From assembly GCA_013368445.1 (NCBI GenBank), contig JAACJO010000019.1, positions 248,001 to 312,000 of the forward strand: a DNA stretch of 64,000 bases, given 5' to 3'. Source of the DNA: Leucocoprinus leucothites. Lineage: Eukaryota > Basidiomycota > Agaricomycetes > Agaricales > Agaricaceae. Both the position numbers and the translations under genes were made by a program. Below are positions 1 to 11,629 of this stretch, one piece after another. The notes under the pieces were generated by a model. The model was given only the letters and a program-made list of their open reading frames with translations. It searched no databases and was not told where the DNA came from. Each line of letters starts with the position of its first letter. Positions within the stretch are counted from its first letter, which is position 1.

Positions 1-165
1 GCCCAATGGATGATGTTGACCAGAAATTCATCAGTGTTGAAGAACCACGAGGAATGAAAACGGTACGTACTGGGAGGATTACCAGTATCATCCGTGAACA
101 TGAGCGATATACCCATCCCTGCTCCGGTCTCTGCGCCAACGCTACCTTGAGGTGAGCCACGATGT
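1..165 (-). pseudogene. Fragment of a RING-H2 gene copy, around its intron
   Basis: This edge segment aligns with the + strand at about 8,812-8,970, which is the region around the single intron of the intact RING gene on the minus strand. Shared landmarks are the CCAATGG start, the CATCAGT block, the ACGTACTGGGAGGAT donor region and the TACCTTGAGG-like end. Only this short piece is inside the window, so the copy may continue to the left. Codons are disrupted relative to the intact gene. It is the first of several RING relics in the window. Confidence 0.7.
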
Positions 166-1692
166 TCACCTCTGAGATAGCTCTACGCTTCGTATAGTTG
201 CGATATATCCGGTCCAGGTAAAAGGACTCTTTCTAGTGCCTACCTAAACCAAGAAGATTAGCTAGCTGGGTGTTCTTAAGGTTAATTCTACATACGTGAA
301 GGGCGGAAAACCTCTCGGATTAGAAATGTGTGAACAAAGAAGTCATGGGTGCATGAAGAGTAGCTGGGTAAGGTGACCTATTTTCCCGGGTTAGATCCAA
401 CGGAACGCAAAAAGAGGCGAGCCGAGATACAGACGTTTTGTGGTTCCATGAGCAAACTGAAGTGTCAAGAACAAAGGTACCGAACGACTTCATTCTATGC
501 GTTTTGCTGTGTCCAGTGGCAGCGTGTCATCATTGCAGAACGTAGCCGTTCACTTTCCAGGTGAATGATCTCGGATGTTCAGGAGTTTCACTTCATTTAC
601 TAGAGACCTGTACGGCTTGTCAGAATTCCCACGTGTGTCGAAGGGGACAACCTGGCCAAAACCTCGCTGAAGGGGGAGGGGGAATGCCTTTTGCCCGGGG
701 GTCGAGATTTCCGCGCCTCCCCTCCGCCGCAGGTTCCCGCGGGATGCATTTTCGAGCTAGATCATTTATTTCCGAGGTTGTTGGAAGAAGAGCTTAGAGT
801 CGTAAGAGCCGCGTACGTTGGCTAAGCAAAGCGATCTTTGCATTGGTTTTGGTCTCCATAATGCCCAAGGCAAGCGTGCCCTCGCCACGTTCCTACAAGA
901 GTACAAAAAAAGCGAAGGGCGGAAGTCTGAACTTGCATATTAATTAATGTCAGTGATACGCTCAATTATAGTAGTGCAAAATACCGCAGCGCACAACCAG
1001 GCTCCAGCACAACAAGTGTCACAGCATGAACCCCCTAAAAGTCTTGACTCGGTTGACAGAGGCTATTCCAGCACGTTAATTGAGAGCCAAAGATCAGAAC
1101 CGCATTTTTGGGTTACCTGGGCGAGAGATTCAACGTGGTCAGGGCGCAATCGGAAATCTGTGATGGTAGCCAAACGTGTTCGGCCTTGTTTTAGCCGCAA
1201 CGGGTCCTGTCGAGTTCTCATTGGGCTTCATTGTCGTCTGCTACCTCTACAGATAAAGGGGGTCGGTCACCGACGCTGCGATGTCTAGCGGGGTGCTGAT
1301 TGCACAACCAGGCTTGAGCTTGAATTTCAGCATCTGAATTTTTGTGATGGTGGAGTTGGGGCGGCCCGGGAGAGCCGGCGGACAAACGCTACAAGGTTTC
1401 ACTGGGTATTATCCGTCATCGTCGATAGGCTGCTGCATGCTGATGGCATAGGCAACGTAACCCAGTGCACCCAGCGGGCCAACGCGTGTAGCTGTACAGT
1501 ATCTAGCGTCATTGATAGATCGATAATGGGTGTCTCGTGGGAGTCAAGTGATGCAGCACTATTTATGAACCTACGGCGCAAAGTCATCGTGTTCGCTTTT
1601 CTTCCCCGCTTCTTGTTCACCTTTACACAAAGTCCTGGCGTTTTCGTAAATTGTTCGTCAAGTCCGCTCACCCACTGGCACCTCCTCCTTCC
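166..1692. other. Stretch without a recognised gene
   Basis: Only short open frames without recognisable motifs are seen on either strand. The last part (about 1,600-1,692) runs into the first exon of the NACHT gene and probably holds its promoter and 5' UTR. The FVK-like codons at 1,651-1,662 match the start of related fragments at 51.3 and 59.8 kb, but here they lack an upstream in-frame ATG. Confidence 0.5.
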
Positions 1693-3873
1693 ATGACTCC
1701 TACTCCCGATTCTGAGCCTCCTAACCCCGCACCCGTTCCCGCGCCTCCCCCTTCCACAGCTCCTGTTCCTGCACCCCCTACTTCGCCTCCAGCTAGCCTG
1801 TCATCTACTCCTTCCTCACTGCAAGACTTCTACGAGGGGGGAGCCTTCCATCAGGCACATGACTTTATTATCAGCGATCCAACCCAATTCAATGACGTCT
1901 CCCCTATGAACTTCGGTGAGTATTACAGTGCCCTCGAGCTGGACTGCTGGACTGCTGGACTCATGTGGTGAACAGGTTTCAGAGAACTCCTCAAGTATTC
2001 AATGCCGGATGCATTCCACGACTCCAGCGCTCGCTTCCCACCCCCAAGATGCCACCTCGGCACTCGAAATGATTACATCGAGCTCATCACTAACTGGGCG
2101 CTCGGAAAGTCGGATCGCAAGGAGCCCATTATCTGGATGCACGGTCCCTTTGGCACTGGCAAGTCAGCTGTTGCACAGAGCTGCGCTGAGGCCCTGGCGC
2201 CCATAAACAAACTCGCTGCCGCTCTCTTCTTCTCTTGTTCTGATCCGGGTCGCAACGACCCTCGACGCGTCTTTACGTCCATCGCGCGGCAAATCGCTAG
2301 CAAATGCCCTTCATTCAAAAAAATCATCATCGGCCGGCACATGATTGAAAATCTTACCCTCGCAATGGCATCGCTATCGACGCAGTTCGATCACCTGCTC
2401 GTTCACCCCCTTCGTCAGGTTGACATTACGGATAGCGGTCTTGATGGATGTGTTGTGATCATTGATGGACTGGATGAGCTCCGGGGAACAGCAGACCAGT
2501 GCGAGATCATTAAGATCATCGCAGCTTCCGTTCACAAACGCACGACGCCGTTCCAATGGTTCATCACTAGCCGCCCCGAAGACACCATCATCCGGACTAT
2601 GAATTCCCCTGCAGCATCCTCCGCTCGCTCTTGTATTGAGCTTCCTGTATCCCGTGAAATTGATCACGAGGTTCTTCTCTACTTGACTGATGAGTTCACA
2701 AAGATCCGCGAGGATCACGGCCTTCCCGAGTCATGGCCGCCAGAGGAGGCCATTCCCCTCCTTATTGAACGTGGCGCTGGGCATTGGGCCTACGTATCGA
2801 ATATCACTCAATTCATCAAGAACGAAAATTCTTTGGGTCCCGAAGACCAGCTCCGCTTTATACTCGAGTCTGTAAAGGATGACTCTGTTAAGCTAGACAA
2901 CACCTTGGCGGAGCTAGACAGTCTCTATACCCTTGTCATGCAACGAGTTCCACTGAAGCCCAGGACACTAGTTCAAAAAATCCTCCTGGTTTATTCCATA
3001 TTTGATCCACGTCCAAGTTATATTTCCATTATCCTCGGCCTTCCCACAGAGCAGCTCCTGAGTGCCTGTGCTTCCATCTGGTCGGTCGTGGAGGTACGGG
3101 GCTCTCGTCTTTCATCCATGGTCATAAAAATCTGCCACACATCGTTCCTCGATTTCATAAAAGACCCTCGGCGGTCTGGGGGCCTATGTATTTGGGGTGA
3201 CTTTTTGGTTGGGTATCGACAGGAGCTTTTGGAGTGGCTGCATGAAGTTTGCTCTCGCAGTACAGGTACTGTGTTTCCTGAACCCATCTCATGTTTCTTG
3301 CTCTAATGAGGTGCCATGTCACTCTCAGATTCCTTGAATCCTGCAGTTTTCTCAGGTACAACTCTTCCCGTGGGCGTAGCACGTGTCAATCACTTTTACT
3401 ATGTTTTGGCTTGGTTCTGGAGGCTTTGTAGTGTACCCGAGCATCCGCTGGATTTCCAGACCGCCATGTCTCTCGCAAAACTTCCATTCAAGAAAATGCT
3501 CTGGCTAGCGGGTCACAACCGCATGCAGACAGTCAGTGCTGGTCCAGTAAGAGAGAATGTAAGCTTCCGATACCATTTATCCCCCAAATTATCACTCATT
3601 ACGCGACCGGTGTTTCCAGCTCCCGGCTAAATTTCGTGACGAGATCGTTCGAAAGAACAAATGTCCCATCCCAGGGTGCACAAACACCGAAAACGTCTGG
3701 ATTTTGGGGCACGGCGTGGGTGAGTTAGTCCCTAGGCAGTGGAACGGTGGTGAGTTTCTATTAGTGAACAATGAGACCGTACGTAATTGCTTGCTTTGTT
3801 AATTTCTCTGAATGTTCTGATTGCTTTATCTTAGCCGCCTGATGGCGAATGTTTCTGTGGAGCTCAATCATAG
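1693..3873 (+). CDS. NACHT-domain NTPase, type I (no GTPase domain)
   Basis: A STAND-class NTPase of about 642 aa. Proposed exons are 1693-1915, 1976-3265, 3329-3546, 3620-3778 and 3835-3873; the phases all fit. The start is the first in-frame ATG. Residues 1-50 are Pro/Ser/Ala-rich. Then comes the GGAFHQAHDFII element, which resembles the AHDF motif found before many fungal NACHT domains, and a PPPRCHLGTR motif. Walker A is GPFGTGKS (about 131-138) and Walker B is VVIIDGLDE (about 234-242), followed by the ITSRPED sensor-like motif. The C-terminus has two Cys patches, CPIPGC and GECFCG, which could bind a metal (inference). No WD40, ankyrin or TPR repeats are seen. Its neighbour on the minus strand is a broken NACHT-GTPase gene, tail to tail. 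Three 5' fragments of close relatives lie at 40, 51 and 59 kb. The 3' exon borders are the least certain part. Confidence 0.8.
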
Positions 3874-4219
3874 AGAGATTTTGGTCTGTGATGAGGGATA
3901 ACATTCAACGTTGAAGAGATTGACATAGACGACTCAAGTTCAATGGTTCTTCCCGAATACTGGCCTCGGCAGTCTTGATTGTCTCGTCTCAGTCTCGTGA
4001 TCATATTATTGGCCTCTGGGCCAAAAGGCCAATTCGTACTCAATCGTATCATTTCGTACATCTAATACATACGCGTGAGGCTCTTAGCATATGAGTAGCT
4101 GGGAAAGAGTTACGATTCTACCAAAGTCGTTGTTACTACCTTTGCATCAGACTGACGTGGTTTATACTATGACGATTGAGGATAAAGAGACATTTCGTAG
4201 CCATTGCTCAGCTATCTAC
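3874..4219. other. Intergenic region between converging NACHT genes
   Basis: About 350 bases between the stop of the type-I NACHT gene and the last readable codon of the minus-strand copy. The GTPase half expected for the minus-strand gene is not found here. No other gene is recognised. Confidence 0.5.
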
Positions 4220-6566
4220 CTATACATCATTATCGATGTTGGGCATAAGATGAAAAGAGGCTTGTGTACGAGTTTGAAGCTGAAGATGGACAGAAAGACA
4301 GTCGGTGAGTCTCACATCCTTGAGAAAAGGTTCGAAAAAAATGGGAGGATACTCCTCGTCCCAAATGATCGTGATCTCTTCCTTCTTCTCAGGCTCGCCC
4401 AAGTGGGTATGGTCAATAGAAGCGAGAGACTTTGCGTCCTACAGCAAGATGAATCAGGATGGATTTCATTGGGTGGAAGAACTCACAGATGACACGAGCC
4501 ACTGGATAAAATGTGCGAATTCCCGCGTCTCATCCTCCCACCTCGAGTATGTAATGTTGAAATCGAAATTCTTCAATGCTTTTATTAACGTAAGCAGAGA
4601 GCCTTTGGGCACGTAGGGAAAAGCCCTCCAGCAAGGGGCGAACGCAAAGTTACAAACGGCGCCGAAAGTAGTCTGAGCGTGAGGTGATGTTGAGTCGCCA
4701 GGCCATGCAATTTCTGGCAATGCCTGTTGGTCTAGGAAGGTAGTCAATCAATGTGTCATCAGCACAACTCGCTGAAACTACCTGAAGGTTCTTGACTGAA
4801 GTGGCTGAGCCACTTGAGGCCCCGGGTCGCAACGTAAAGGTGTATCGCTCCCTCATCCAGAACAAACTCCTTGGCGCGTGCTTTGTCCCTCAGGAAGTCG
4901 GTGAAAGATGCATGGTATACCCGGATCGGCTTAGTGCTAGCCTCAGGTGCGGGAGGAACAAAGACGACTGAGTGCAGGCGCCGAAGGGAATTATAAAAGG
5001 CGGCTTGATCAAGGCCTAAAAAGTTCGCATGGACAAGAGCAGTGAGTCGCTCGTTGCCATACAAAATAAGCAATCCAAGGACAAGCTGAGTATCGGGAAG
5101 TGTGTCTTCTGGGATGTCAGATAAGATTTGGGTGTAGAGGAGGTCAAGAGGATGAAGAGGGTTGACGCGATTGCTGGGGTCAGTGCGTTGAAGGAATTTG
5201 AGACAGATTTTGAGTTGACGGGAAGGATTATCATACTCCTGGTCGCCGATGAAGCTGATGATAAAGGACGCAAATCCGAGGTGTCCTGATGCACGTTCTG
5301 CAATGAAAGTAATTTTGCCGTCATGCGGCCAGTCATGTGGAAGTTGGCCGGGGTACCTCTGTCTAATATTTGTAAATCCCTCCCTGAGAATGTGGAGTGC
5401 GTCTTTCTGTGCCTCGTCGTCATCAACTTCCAACCTCTCGTGGCTGCAGATCCCTTGACAGCCGGTGCTAGAAAAGGTTGCCGTAAGATGTGGCTCAGGA
5501 CGACTGCATACCATCCACCGCAGCCGGGAATCCTGGTCCCTCCGTGCATGCATGGCGTGCGATCATCTCCACGAATTCACATTGAACATCGCGGCCGTTG
5601 CATTCATCAAGTCCATCAAGCACAATCAAAAGAGGTCGGTGGAATAAGGAGGTGAGAAGTTGTTCGGATAAATAGGACACGAGAGTAAGAGGTCGACGAG
5701 ACAAGTCAGGGAGGAATGGATCACTGATGAGCTCTTTAAATTGGGAGCGGCGACTTTTGCCGAATACTGAAGGGTCTTCTTTGAGTAGCTGGCCAAGGAT
5801 AAGCTTATATTTTGGAAGGAGCACGGCCAGTTGATAGACCAGAGTTGGAATGACATCGCTGGGGTCCGAGCGATTATTCGGTCGAGAGAAAAAGAAGATA
5901 GCGCCCAAGAGTTCCACTTTCTTCAATTCTTCTGCAACGGTTTGTGCTACCGCTGACTTTCCGACTCCGGCGGGACCTGATAGCCAGAGTAAACGTTCAA
6001 TCTCTCCATCATTTTGTCCCCATTCTACAATATGGCGACGTAGACTCTGGCGAGTATCTTCATTACACCTCGGAACATATCCACGCTCTTCTGTGTCGAG
6101 CATAGCGCCCAATAACCTCCTTGCCTTGAGCTCCTGGAGAGCTGTACAGTATATTGAGCAGGATCTCATACATTGATTGATTTTACTCACCCTCCTCTGC
6201 TTTTCTCCACCTTTCATCCTCCTCTGTTTTTCTGTGTCTTTCGTACTCCTCTGCTTCCCTTGCATTCTCCTCCGCTTTTCTTCGCCTTTCATATTCCTCT
6301 ACTCTCCTTACATCCTCAGTCTGGTTGTGATTGACCGTGTATGAGACATTTGTCATGCTTTCAACAACGAAGTGGCTAGCATCCCGAAAAATATCTACAG
6401 TGTTCGTCGTGCGTGGATCAGAAATGTGGCCGACTCTCGGAGTGTCTCTTCCTTGGGCAGCTGCAGCGGGTAGACTACGCTCAGGGTCATGATCTTCTGC
6501 CTTCTTGCGGCGACGGTGTAAAAGAACGTCCAGTAGGTCAAGGCATTTCTGAGCCAGATGGATCAT
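4220..6566 (-). pseudogene. Frameshifted NACHT-GTPase gene lacking its GTPase half
   Basis: Exons read on the minus strand are 6566-6191, 6141-4782, 4731-4487 and 4438-4220. The first ATG (6566) gives MIHLAQ, which aligns with the MIPLAP start of the copy at 60,593. An E/R/K-rich segment follows, then a NACHT exon with GPAGVGKS and LLIVLDGLDEC. The NACHT exon is 1,360 nt, against 1,356 nt in two sister copies; the extra 4 nt are a tandem TGCA duplication at 5545-5552 that shifts the frame just after IARHA. The middle-domain exon has the same 245 nt length as in all other fusion copies. The fourth exon stops after NIDNDV, before the REDDI motif, and no G1 or G3 GTPase motif follows. I read it as a decayed member of the family. 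A truncated protein of about 330 aa could still be made up to the frameshift. Confidence 0.85.
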
Positions 6567-6580
6567 GACAATCGTCAACG

Positions 6581-6655
6581 GTTGAAGGGCGGGGAGTACC
6601 ACGCAGTAGAAGGACAGGGAGTACCACGCGGTAGAAGGGCGGAGAGTACCACAAG
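6581..6655. repeat. Three tandem 25-bp units at the 5' end of the NACHT pseudogene
   Basis: Units 6581-6605, 6606-6630 and 6631-6655 share the core GAGTACCAC and begin GTWGAAGG. They lie just upstream of the first ATG (6566) of the minus-strand NACHT gene. A diverged 24-bp version in the same relative position lies before the gene at 36,361. Confidence 0.85.
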
Positions 6656-6659
6656 GTTG

Positions 6660-7030
6660 GACGAACAAAACGTTAACGGGCACTTCCGTAGGCGCTTATC
6701 ATCAATGCGTCCGAAGTATTCTTCTCAAAGCATAGATAACGGAGTGTGGGCAACGGAGTGTGGCCTATAAGAACTCGTGTGGATGATCAAGGCAGCCAAA
6801 ATTTACCCTGCTAGGGGTGCATCTGGGCATGAACCTGCGTGCATGAATGATATCAAACCTGGAGCAGAATCCCCAGTAAGCGACAGGTCTTGCCTAAGAC
6901 GCAAGCGTTCCTGATATATCGTGAACGCGACAAAGCAATTGATACCCGAGTCAATGAAGTCAAGAGGATACCCAGATTCCAACGCAGCTGGAGCTGATCC
7001 GACCTGTATCACAGAAGTAAGGCAGTTAGG
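6660..7030 (-). other. Upstream segment shared with the 36-kb NACHT-GTPase gene
   Basis: On the minus strand this segment resembles about 35,690-36,282 of the + strand. Two blocks stand out: one containing GGATCAGCTCCAG, and one running from GAAGAAATAC to the repeat array. A 69-codon minus-strand frame (7012-6803) covers the first block. In the 36-kb copy the matching frame is interrupted. It may be a shared promoter or leader, or the remnant of an older upstream exon. No known domain is recognised. From 7,031 to 7,252 I see nothing except the 3' flank of the RING gene. Confidence 0.5.
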
Positions 7031-7252
7031 CCCTCGATGAAAAATTACGGTGTATGAAGAGGGGCTACCAGACTACCAGACAAATGGCTACTAGAGTACA
7101 AAGATGCATGCGAGAACGCGTGTCCACTATATATCTATGAGAATTTCCTAAACTATTTATTAACATATCCTATCGGAGCTATGAATCAATGCGAGAGCAA
7201 CAAAAGCGAGAAAAAGAGAGAAAAAACGACATGTAGCAAAACACTGCAAACC

Positions 7253-10200
7253 TCAGGCAAGAGCTTCAACACCAGCATCCCACTCTTCCTTACTCACTCG
7301 TCCAACACCTCGACATACGGGACACGACACCTCAACCTCCTCCTTCCCCTCCGATCCCATAAATGCCACTTCCGTATTTCTCAATGCAAGCGCAACACGC
7401 TCAGAGCTGACCAAACAACTCGAGTGGAACGTATGCGGACACACCGACTTTCGCTCCACCACCTCCCGGGCATCCACCTCATCACTCTTCGAGTCCATCC
7501 CGCCCTCTCCATCAAGGCCCACACCGGAATCAATCGTGCTCATCTTCTCAACAGGTTCCGGGCTTGGGCTCGCACGGATGCTCAACTGTTTCAGCCCGTG
7601 TTCACTAATATCGATCCAAGGATCCTCATCACTAGGCCCAACGCCACAACTCACATCACAGCACCTCAACCCCGCCTCTTGTTCCTTCTTCTCCACCCTC
7701 TGTCTTAGTGTCAACCCAGGCGGTGGCGGCGGAGCCCACTTTCTCCTCGGTGTTGGTTGACGAGGCATAGGGGGTGATGCTGACCCGAACCCTGCCGGGG
7801 CTTGCTGAGGAGCGTCCTGAGCACGTCGAGCTTGAGGTTGTGCTGCTGCACTAAAAGGTGGCTGAGCATCCGGTGCTGATGGTGCCGCTTGACCTCGACC
7901 TTGGCCTTGACCAGATGCAGACGGACCGCCAAATAATCCAGAGACGATGTTGAAGATAGAGTTAGGACCAGCACCCATTGCAGGCGGAACCCTTCCAGGT
8001 TGTACGCCCGGGCCACCTAATCCTCCAAGACTTCCTCCTGCGGACAGTGGAGATGCACCAGGGCCCATGGTCATAGAATGATTACCGAAAGGTAAAACAA
8101 AAGGCGGTATAGGCATACTCTGCACTCCAGCTCCGCCTACCGGTCCGGCTCCGAACCCGAATCCAACCCCACCAGGAATAGGAATTCCGCCAGGCAACAT
8201 CGTAGGTGGTCGCTCAGGGCCAAATGGTGTTGGTCCTGTTGGTCCTGGTGGTTGAGCCTGACCCGACGTGGGCCCAGCTGGCCCAGCTTGTCCGCCAGGA
8301 GCGGCAGGGGCATTACCACCAGTACCCAAAATTATCCTTGTCAATACATCGCCTATCGCCCTCCCAAGTCCGGGTCCCATTGGTATTGGAATGGCAAGTG
8401 TGGCTCCTGGCGGTCCACGTGCTTCTCCAGCTCCTACACCGGCTTGAGCGTTTGCAGACGTACTGTTTCCTTGACTTGTCGTGTTGGGATTGTTGTTTCC
8501 TGCAGCGCCGGATGGTATACCAGAAGGATCATTAGGCACATCTCCGGATGGGGCGTCGTTGGCACCCGTCGGTCGGCCCGGGACAGGGATCTGGAAGATG
8601 TTGGGGCCTCCCAAGGGGAAAGGGGGTGGTCCACGACCAATGTACATGTCGAACCCGATAGTCACGACATCACCGTTAGGCGGTCGGTTCCGGTTCGCGT
8701 TCGTATTCGTGCCAGTATTCTCGGTGTCACCAGTACGATCCTGAGCGCGAGCGTCCGTGCCGGTTGGAGCAGGTGCAGGTGGTTGTGCTGAATTTGGAAC
8801 ACCTACATTGCCTCCCAATGGAATGATGACTAGAAATCCATCAGTATTAAAGAAACGCTATGTATGAGAATGGAACGTACTGGGAGGATCACCAGCCCCG
8901 CCGGCGAACATCAAGGGTATATCGAGCCCTACTCCGGCTTCCGGGCCACCGTCTTGAGGCGCATCACCACCTTCGCCATCACCCTGCTGCTGCTCTTGAG
9001 CACGTGCTGTGGCCCTCTGTGCTCGACTTGTATACGTCAAGTTTTCGGGATCGATGTTGAATCTGCATATTGGACATGTCGTTTGCTTAGGTTTCGAGAA
9101 CCACGGGATGAGACATTGGGCATGGAATACGTGTGCGCAAGGAAGGGTAACAATGCGCTGGTATCGATTTTCCAGGTCAGAGTCTTCTACTAGATGATCC
9201 AACTGGGAAGTCGAGGAGGAGGCGCCGCGGTCAGATTGGTTGGATGGTGCAGACTGTTCAGGCTCCTCATCCTTATCCTTATCAGTCGCACCCTCTTCCT
9301 TCTGTTCCTCAACTTCGAGCAACAGCCTCTCCCAACAAATAGCACATCCACCATCTCCAAGACCACCTTCAGCAGTGTCGGTGCTCTCTCCTCCACCTGC
9401 ATCCGTCTTGCCAACTCGCTCTAACCTCCTGACAAGACCGACAGGTACGTCCTCCAACCCTTCAACCAGCTTCTTTGCTCGTTCGGGGTCTTCGACATCA
9501 CGCTCGAATAGTGCCGAATCACGGAATGACAGCGCCGCAAGAAGCCCAATACGAGCTAATACATCCGCAAAAGCGGAAACACCCTCTGGCGCATTATTTA
9601 GAGGAGCTTGTGGATCGTCTTCCGCTGGCGCTCCTTGAGGCTGCGTTCGAGGTTGCTGTGGAGTCTGGGCTTCTTGCTGGTCAGCCGCCCTCACAGTATT
9701 TTCCCGCGGCGCTTGAGCCAGCGGTACTCCAGGAATAGGGTTTGGTAAAGGTGGCGCGTCCCCCTGGGTTGTATTTGCGTTGGGAGATGTGGGAAGTGGG
9801 AGAGTCCCAGGAAGAGGAGCGGTAGTCATGCCGCCGTTCACATCAATCATGATGGTGAATCCGCCAAGGTATTGGTGTCGCACATTGACTCGAGGGGTTT
9901 GGGAAGTTGTATTACTATCGGAGGGCTGCGGCGCGGCAGCAATGGGAACAGGGGCTGGGCCTGAGGAAGGGCCCGTAGTAGGGCCGCCCTGTTGCGACGA
10001 GTTTGGTGATGACTGAGAGGGTAGACTCGGGGATGCCTGATTAGGGTTACTGGGGCGGCTATGGGGGATTATATTACGGAAAAAGTGGAAAGGATCGAGG
10101 CGGGAACCCGACGACGGAGGTGAACGCGGGGTACCAGATGCCAAATTATCGAGAATGCGGGAAATGGGGGTGGAAGTCGGTTGAGAAGACGACGACGATG

Positions 10201-10591
10201 AGGCAGATAGCTGGGGGGTATTGGTCGGGTGAGATGAGCTACCTATCCGCTCCGAAGGATGACGGCGATCTCGTTCGTGGTCATGGTCATCCTCCACTCT
10301 ACTTCTGCGCATGCTAGTGCGCTGCGAGCCAGAAGGAGTTGGAGGCGACATTTCGTTGGATATTATAAATGCAGGTGCGCCAGATGGAGACGCTGGTAAA
10401 GACACATCCATTGAAGTATGCTGTGTGCTTTGTGCGCCTATGCTGGTTGAACCTGAAGTATTACTAGGTTCCCGCATTTCAATTTCGTTTGAAGCGGGTA
10501 TCGATTCCGAGCCCAAGAGAGACTCTGCGTGCATCGCATCGTCAGCTCCATGGTCTGAATAATTGTACTCTGGGTGTTCCTCAGGGTCCAT
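7253..10591 (-). CDS. RING-H2 finger protein with long disordered arms
   Basis: Likely an E3 ubiquitin ligase of 1,095 aa. Exons are 10591-8881 and 8829-7253, separated by a 51-nt intron; the joined frame is open throughout. The N-terminal arm of about 400 residues is rich in Ser, Pro, Asn and Gln. The RING-H2 lies at residues about 416-509: CAIC, then CAHVFHAQC, then CPIC. The C-terminal arm is rich in Gly, Pro and Gln. Near the end there is a second incomplete Cys/His cluster, CPHTFHSSC plus CPVCRG, which lacks an obvious first CxxC close by. A central RING flanked by disordered arms recalls yeast San1, a nuclear quality-control ligase; this is only an architectural likeness. At least four eroded copies of this gene lie in the window, so this is the only one that looks functional. 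Confidence 0.85.
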
Positions 10592-11629
10592 TGCGGCAGG
10601 ACGATTTACAAAAGAAGGGATCAGCTGAGAAACAGCTCTGTGAGCCCAGTAGATTTCCTCGGGGATTTCTAGTGATTTTGTCAGTTTTGGTGCACCGCTG
10701 AGATGAACAGGAACTCACAGAGGTCGTGGTGGTCGTGGAAGAAGATGGGTGAGCCGGCTGTGGCTTATGTGTAGTCTTATTTGCGTCATTGTTGCCATTT
10801 CTGGAAGTAGAATTTGCTAGAACGCAGCAGTGAATTCCACAAACATGAATAACAAAACTACCAAAAAATACGTTTTTGTTCCCGAGCACTTGATTAGACC
10901 TGTGTATTGCATATTCTTGGAGAAAAGGCAGTTGTAGGACAAAGGAGGCCCATAGAAACTACAGCTTGACTAACGGGATCAATTATTGACCCAATCTGAA
11001 GCGGCGGTGCTGAATCATCCCGAACCGGTGCGCCATCGTGGCTTTCTCGCTCATGCTGTTCCAATCTGACCCGGAAATGCAGACAAGCAAAGTGCTATCT
11101 ATCCTTCTTCTCGGATGCTGGGCTGAGGGGATTAAGAGGTTTTTGTATTAACTATGGGTAAAGGGCGTAAACGGTCGGCTACTGCGCACTGCCATTCAGT
11201 GCCATGTTGGGCTGAAACTACTAGTACGAAGGCGATCCTATCTATTCCTGTACTTCTCTCGTACTGGTTATCCGCCGAGATATGACTCTGTGTTTCGCTG
11301 GCTATACCTTCTTCCACCTCGCAGATACAGAATTGAATTTGGCTAGGATAGACATGAAAGTTTCAAGGAACAATACTACAAAGATGACGATTATACTGGA
11401 CAGTGTACTACAAAGACGGTGCTACAAAGACAACAATACTACTTTAGACATGACGAACACAAAAGAATTCAGAATCAAATGACGCGACAGGGAAGCAGGC
11501 TCTCAACCTCTCGCATCGGTGATCTTGATGGCTTTCTGTTTATGCAGTCAGTATCCACGCCATGCGTCTGTTTAAGTGAGCTCACCGAGCTTGGCCTCTT
11601 GAAAGAGAAAACCAGCATCAGCCGTCTTC
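10592..11629. other. Region upstream of the RING gene
   Basis: A possible 5'-UTR intron of the RING gene can be read on the minus strand, with donor GTGAGTTCC near 10,712 and an acceptor near 10,636. The rest, up to the GTPase stop at 11,630, shows only short frames. Between about 11,560 and 11,630 the minus strand still resembles the 3' ends of the GTPase-bearing genes. Confidence 0.4.

Noticed and set aside
4091..4492. A + strand ORF of 133 codons with a GGGAAAGAGTTAC sequence resembling a GTPase G1 loop.
   Set aside because: Most of it is antisense to the middle-domain exon of the minus-strand pseudogene. The G1-like bases are not in the ORF frame and no further GTPase sequence follows.
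6183..6683. A longer N-terminus for the minus-strand pseudogene starting at 6,683.
   Set aside because: That codon is GTG and a stop lies just upstream. The first ATG is 6,566, which also agrees with the sister copy at 60,593.
7181..9738. Several + strand ORFs of 70-180 codons across the RING gene (7,181, 8,206, 8,252, 9,240).
   Set aside because: They are shadows of a GC-rich, low-complexity minus-strand gene whose own frame is open for 1,095 codons.
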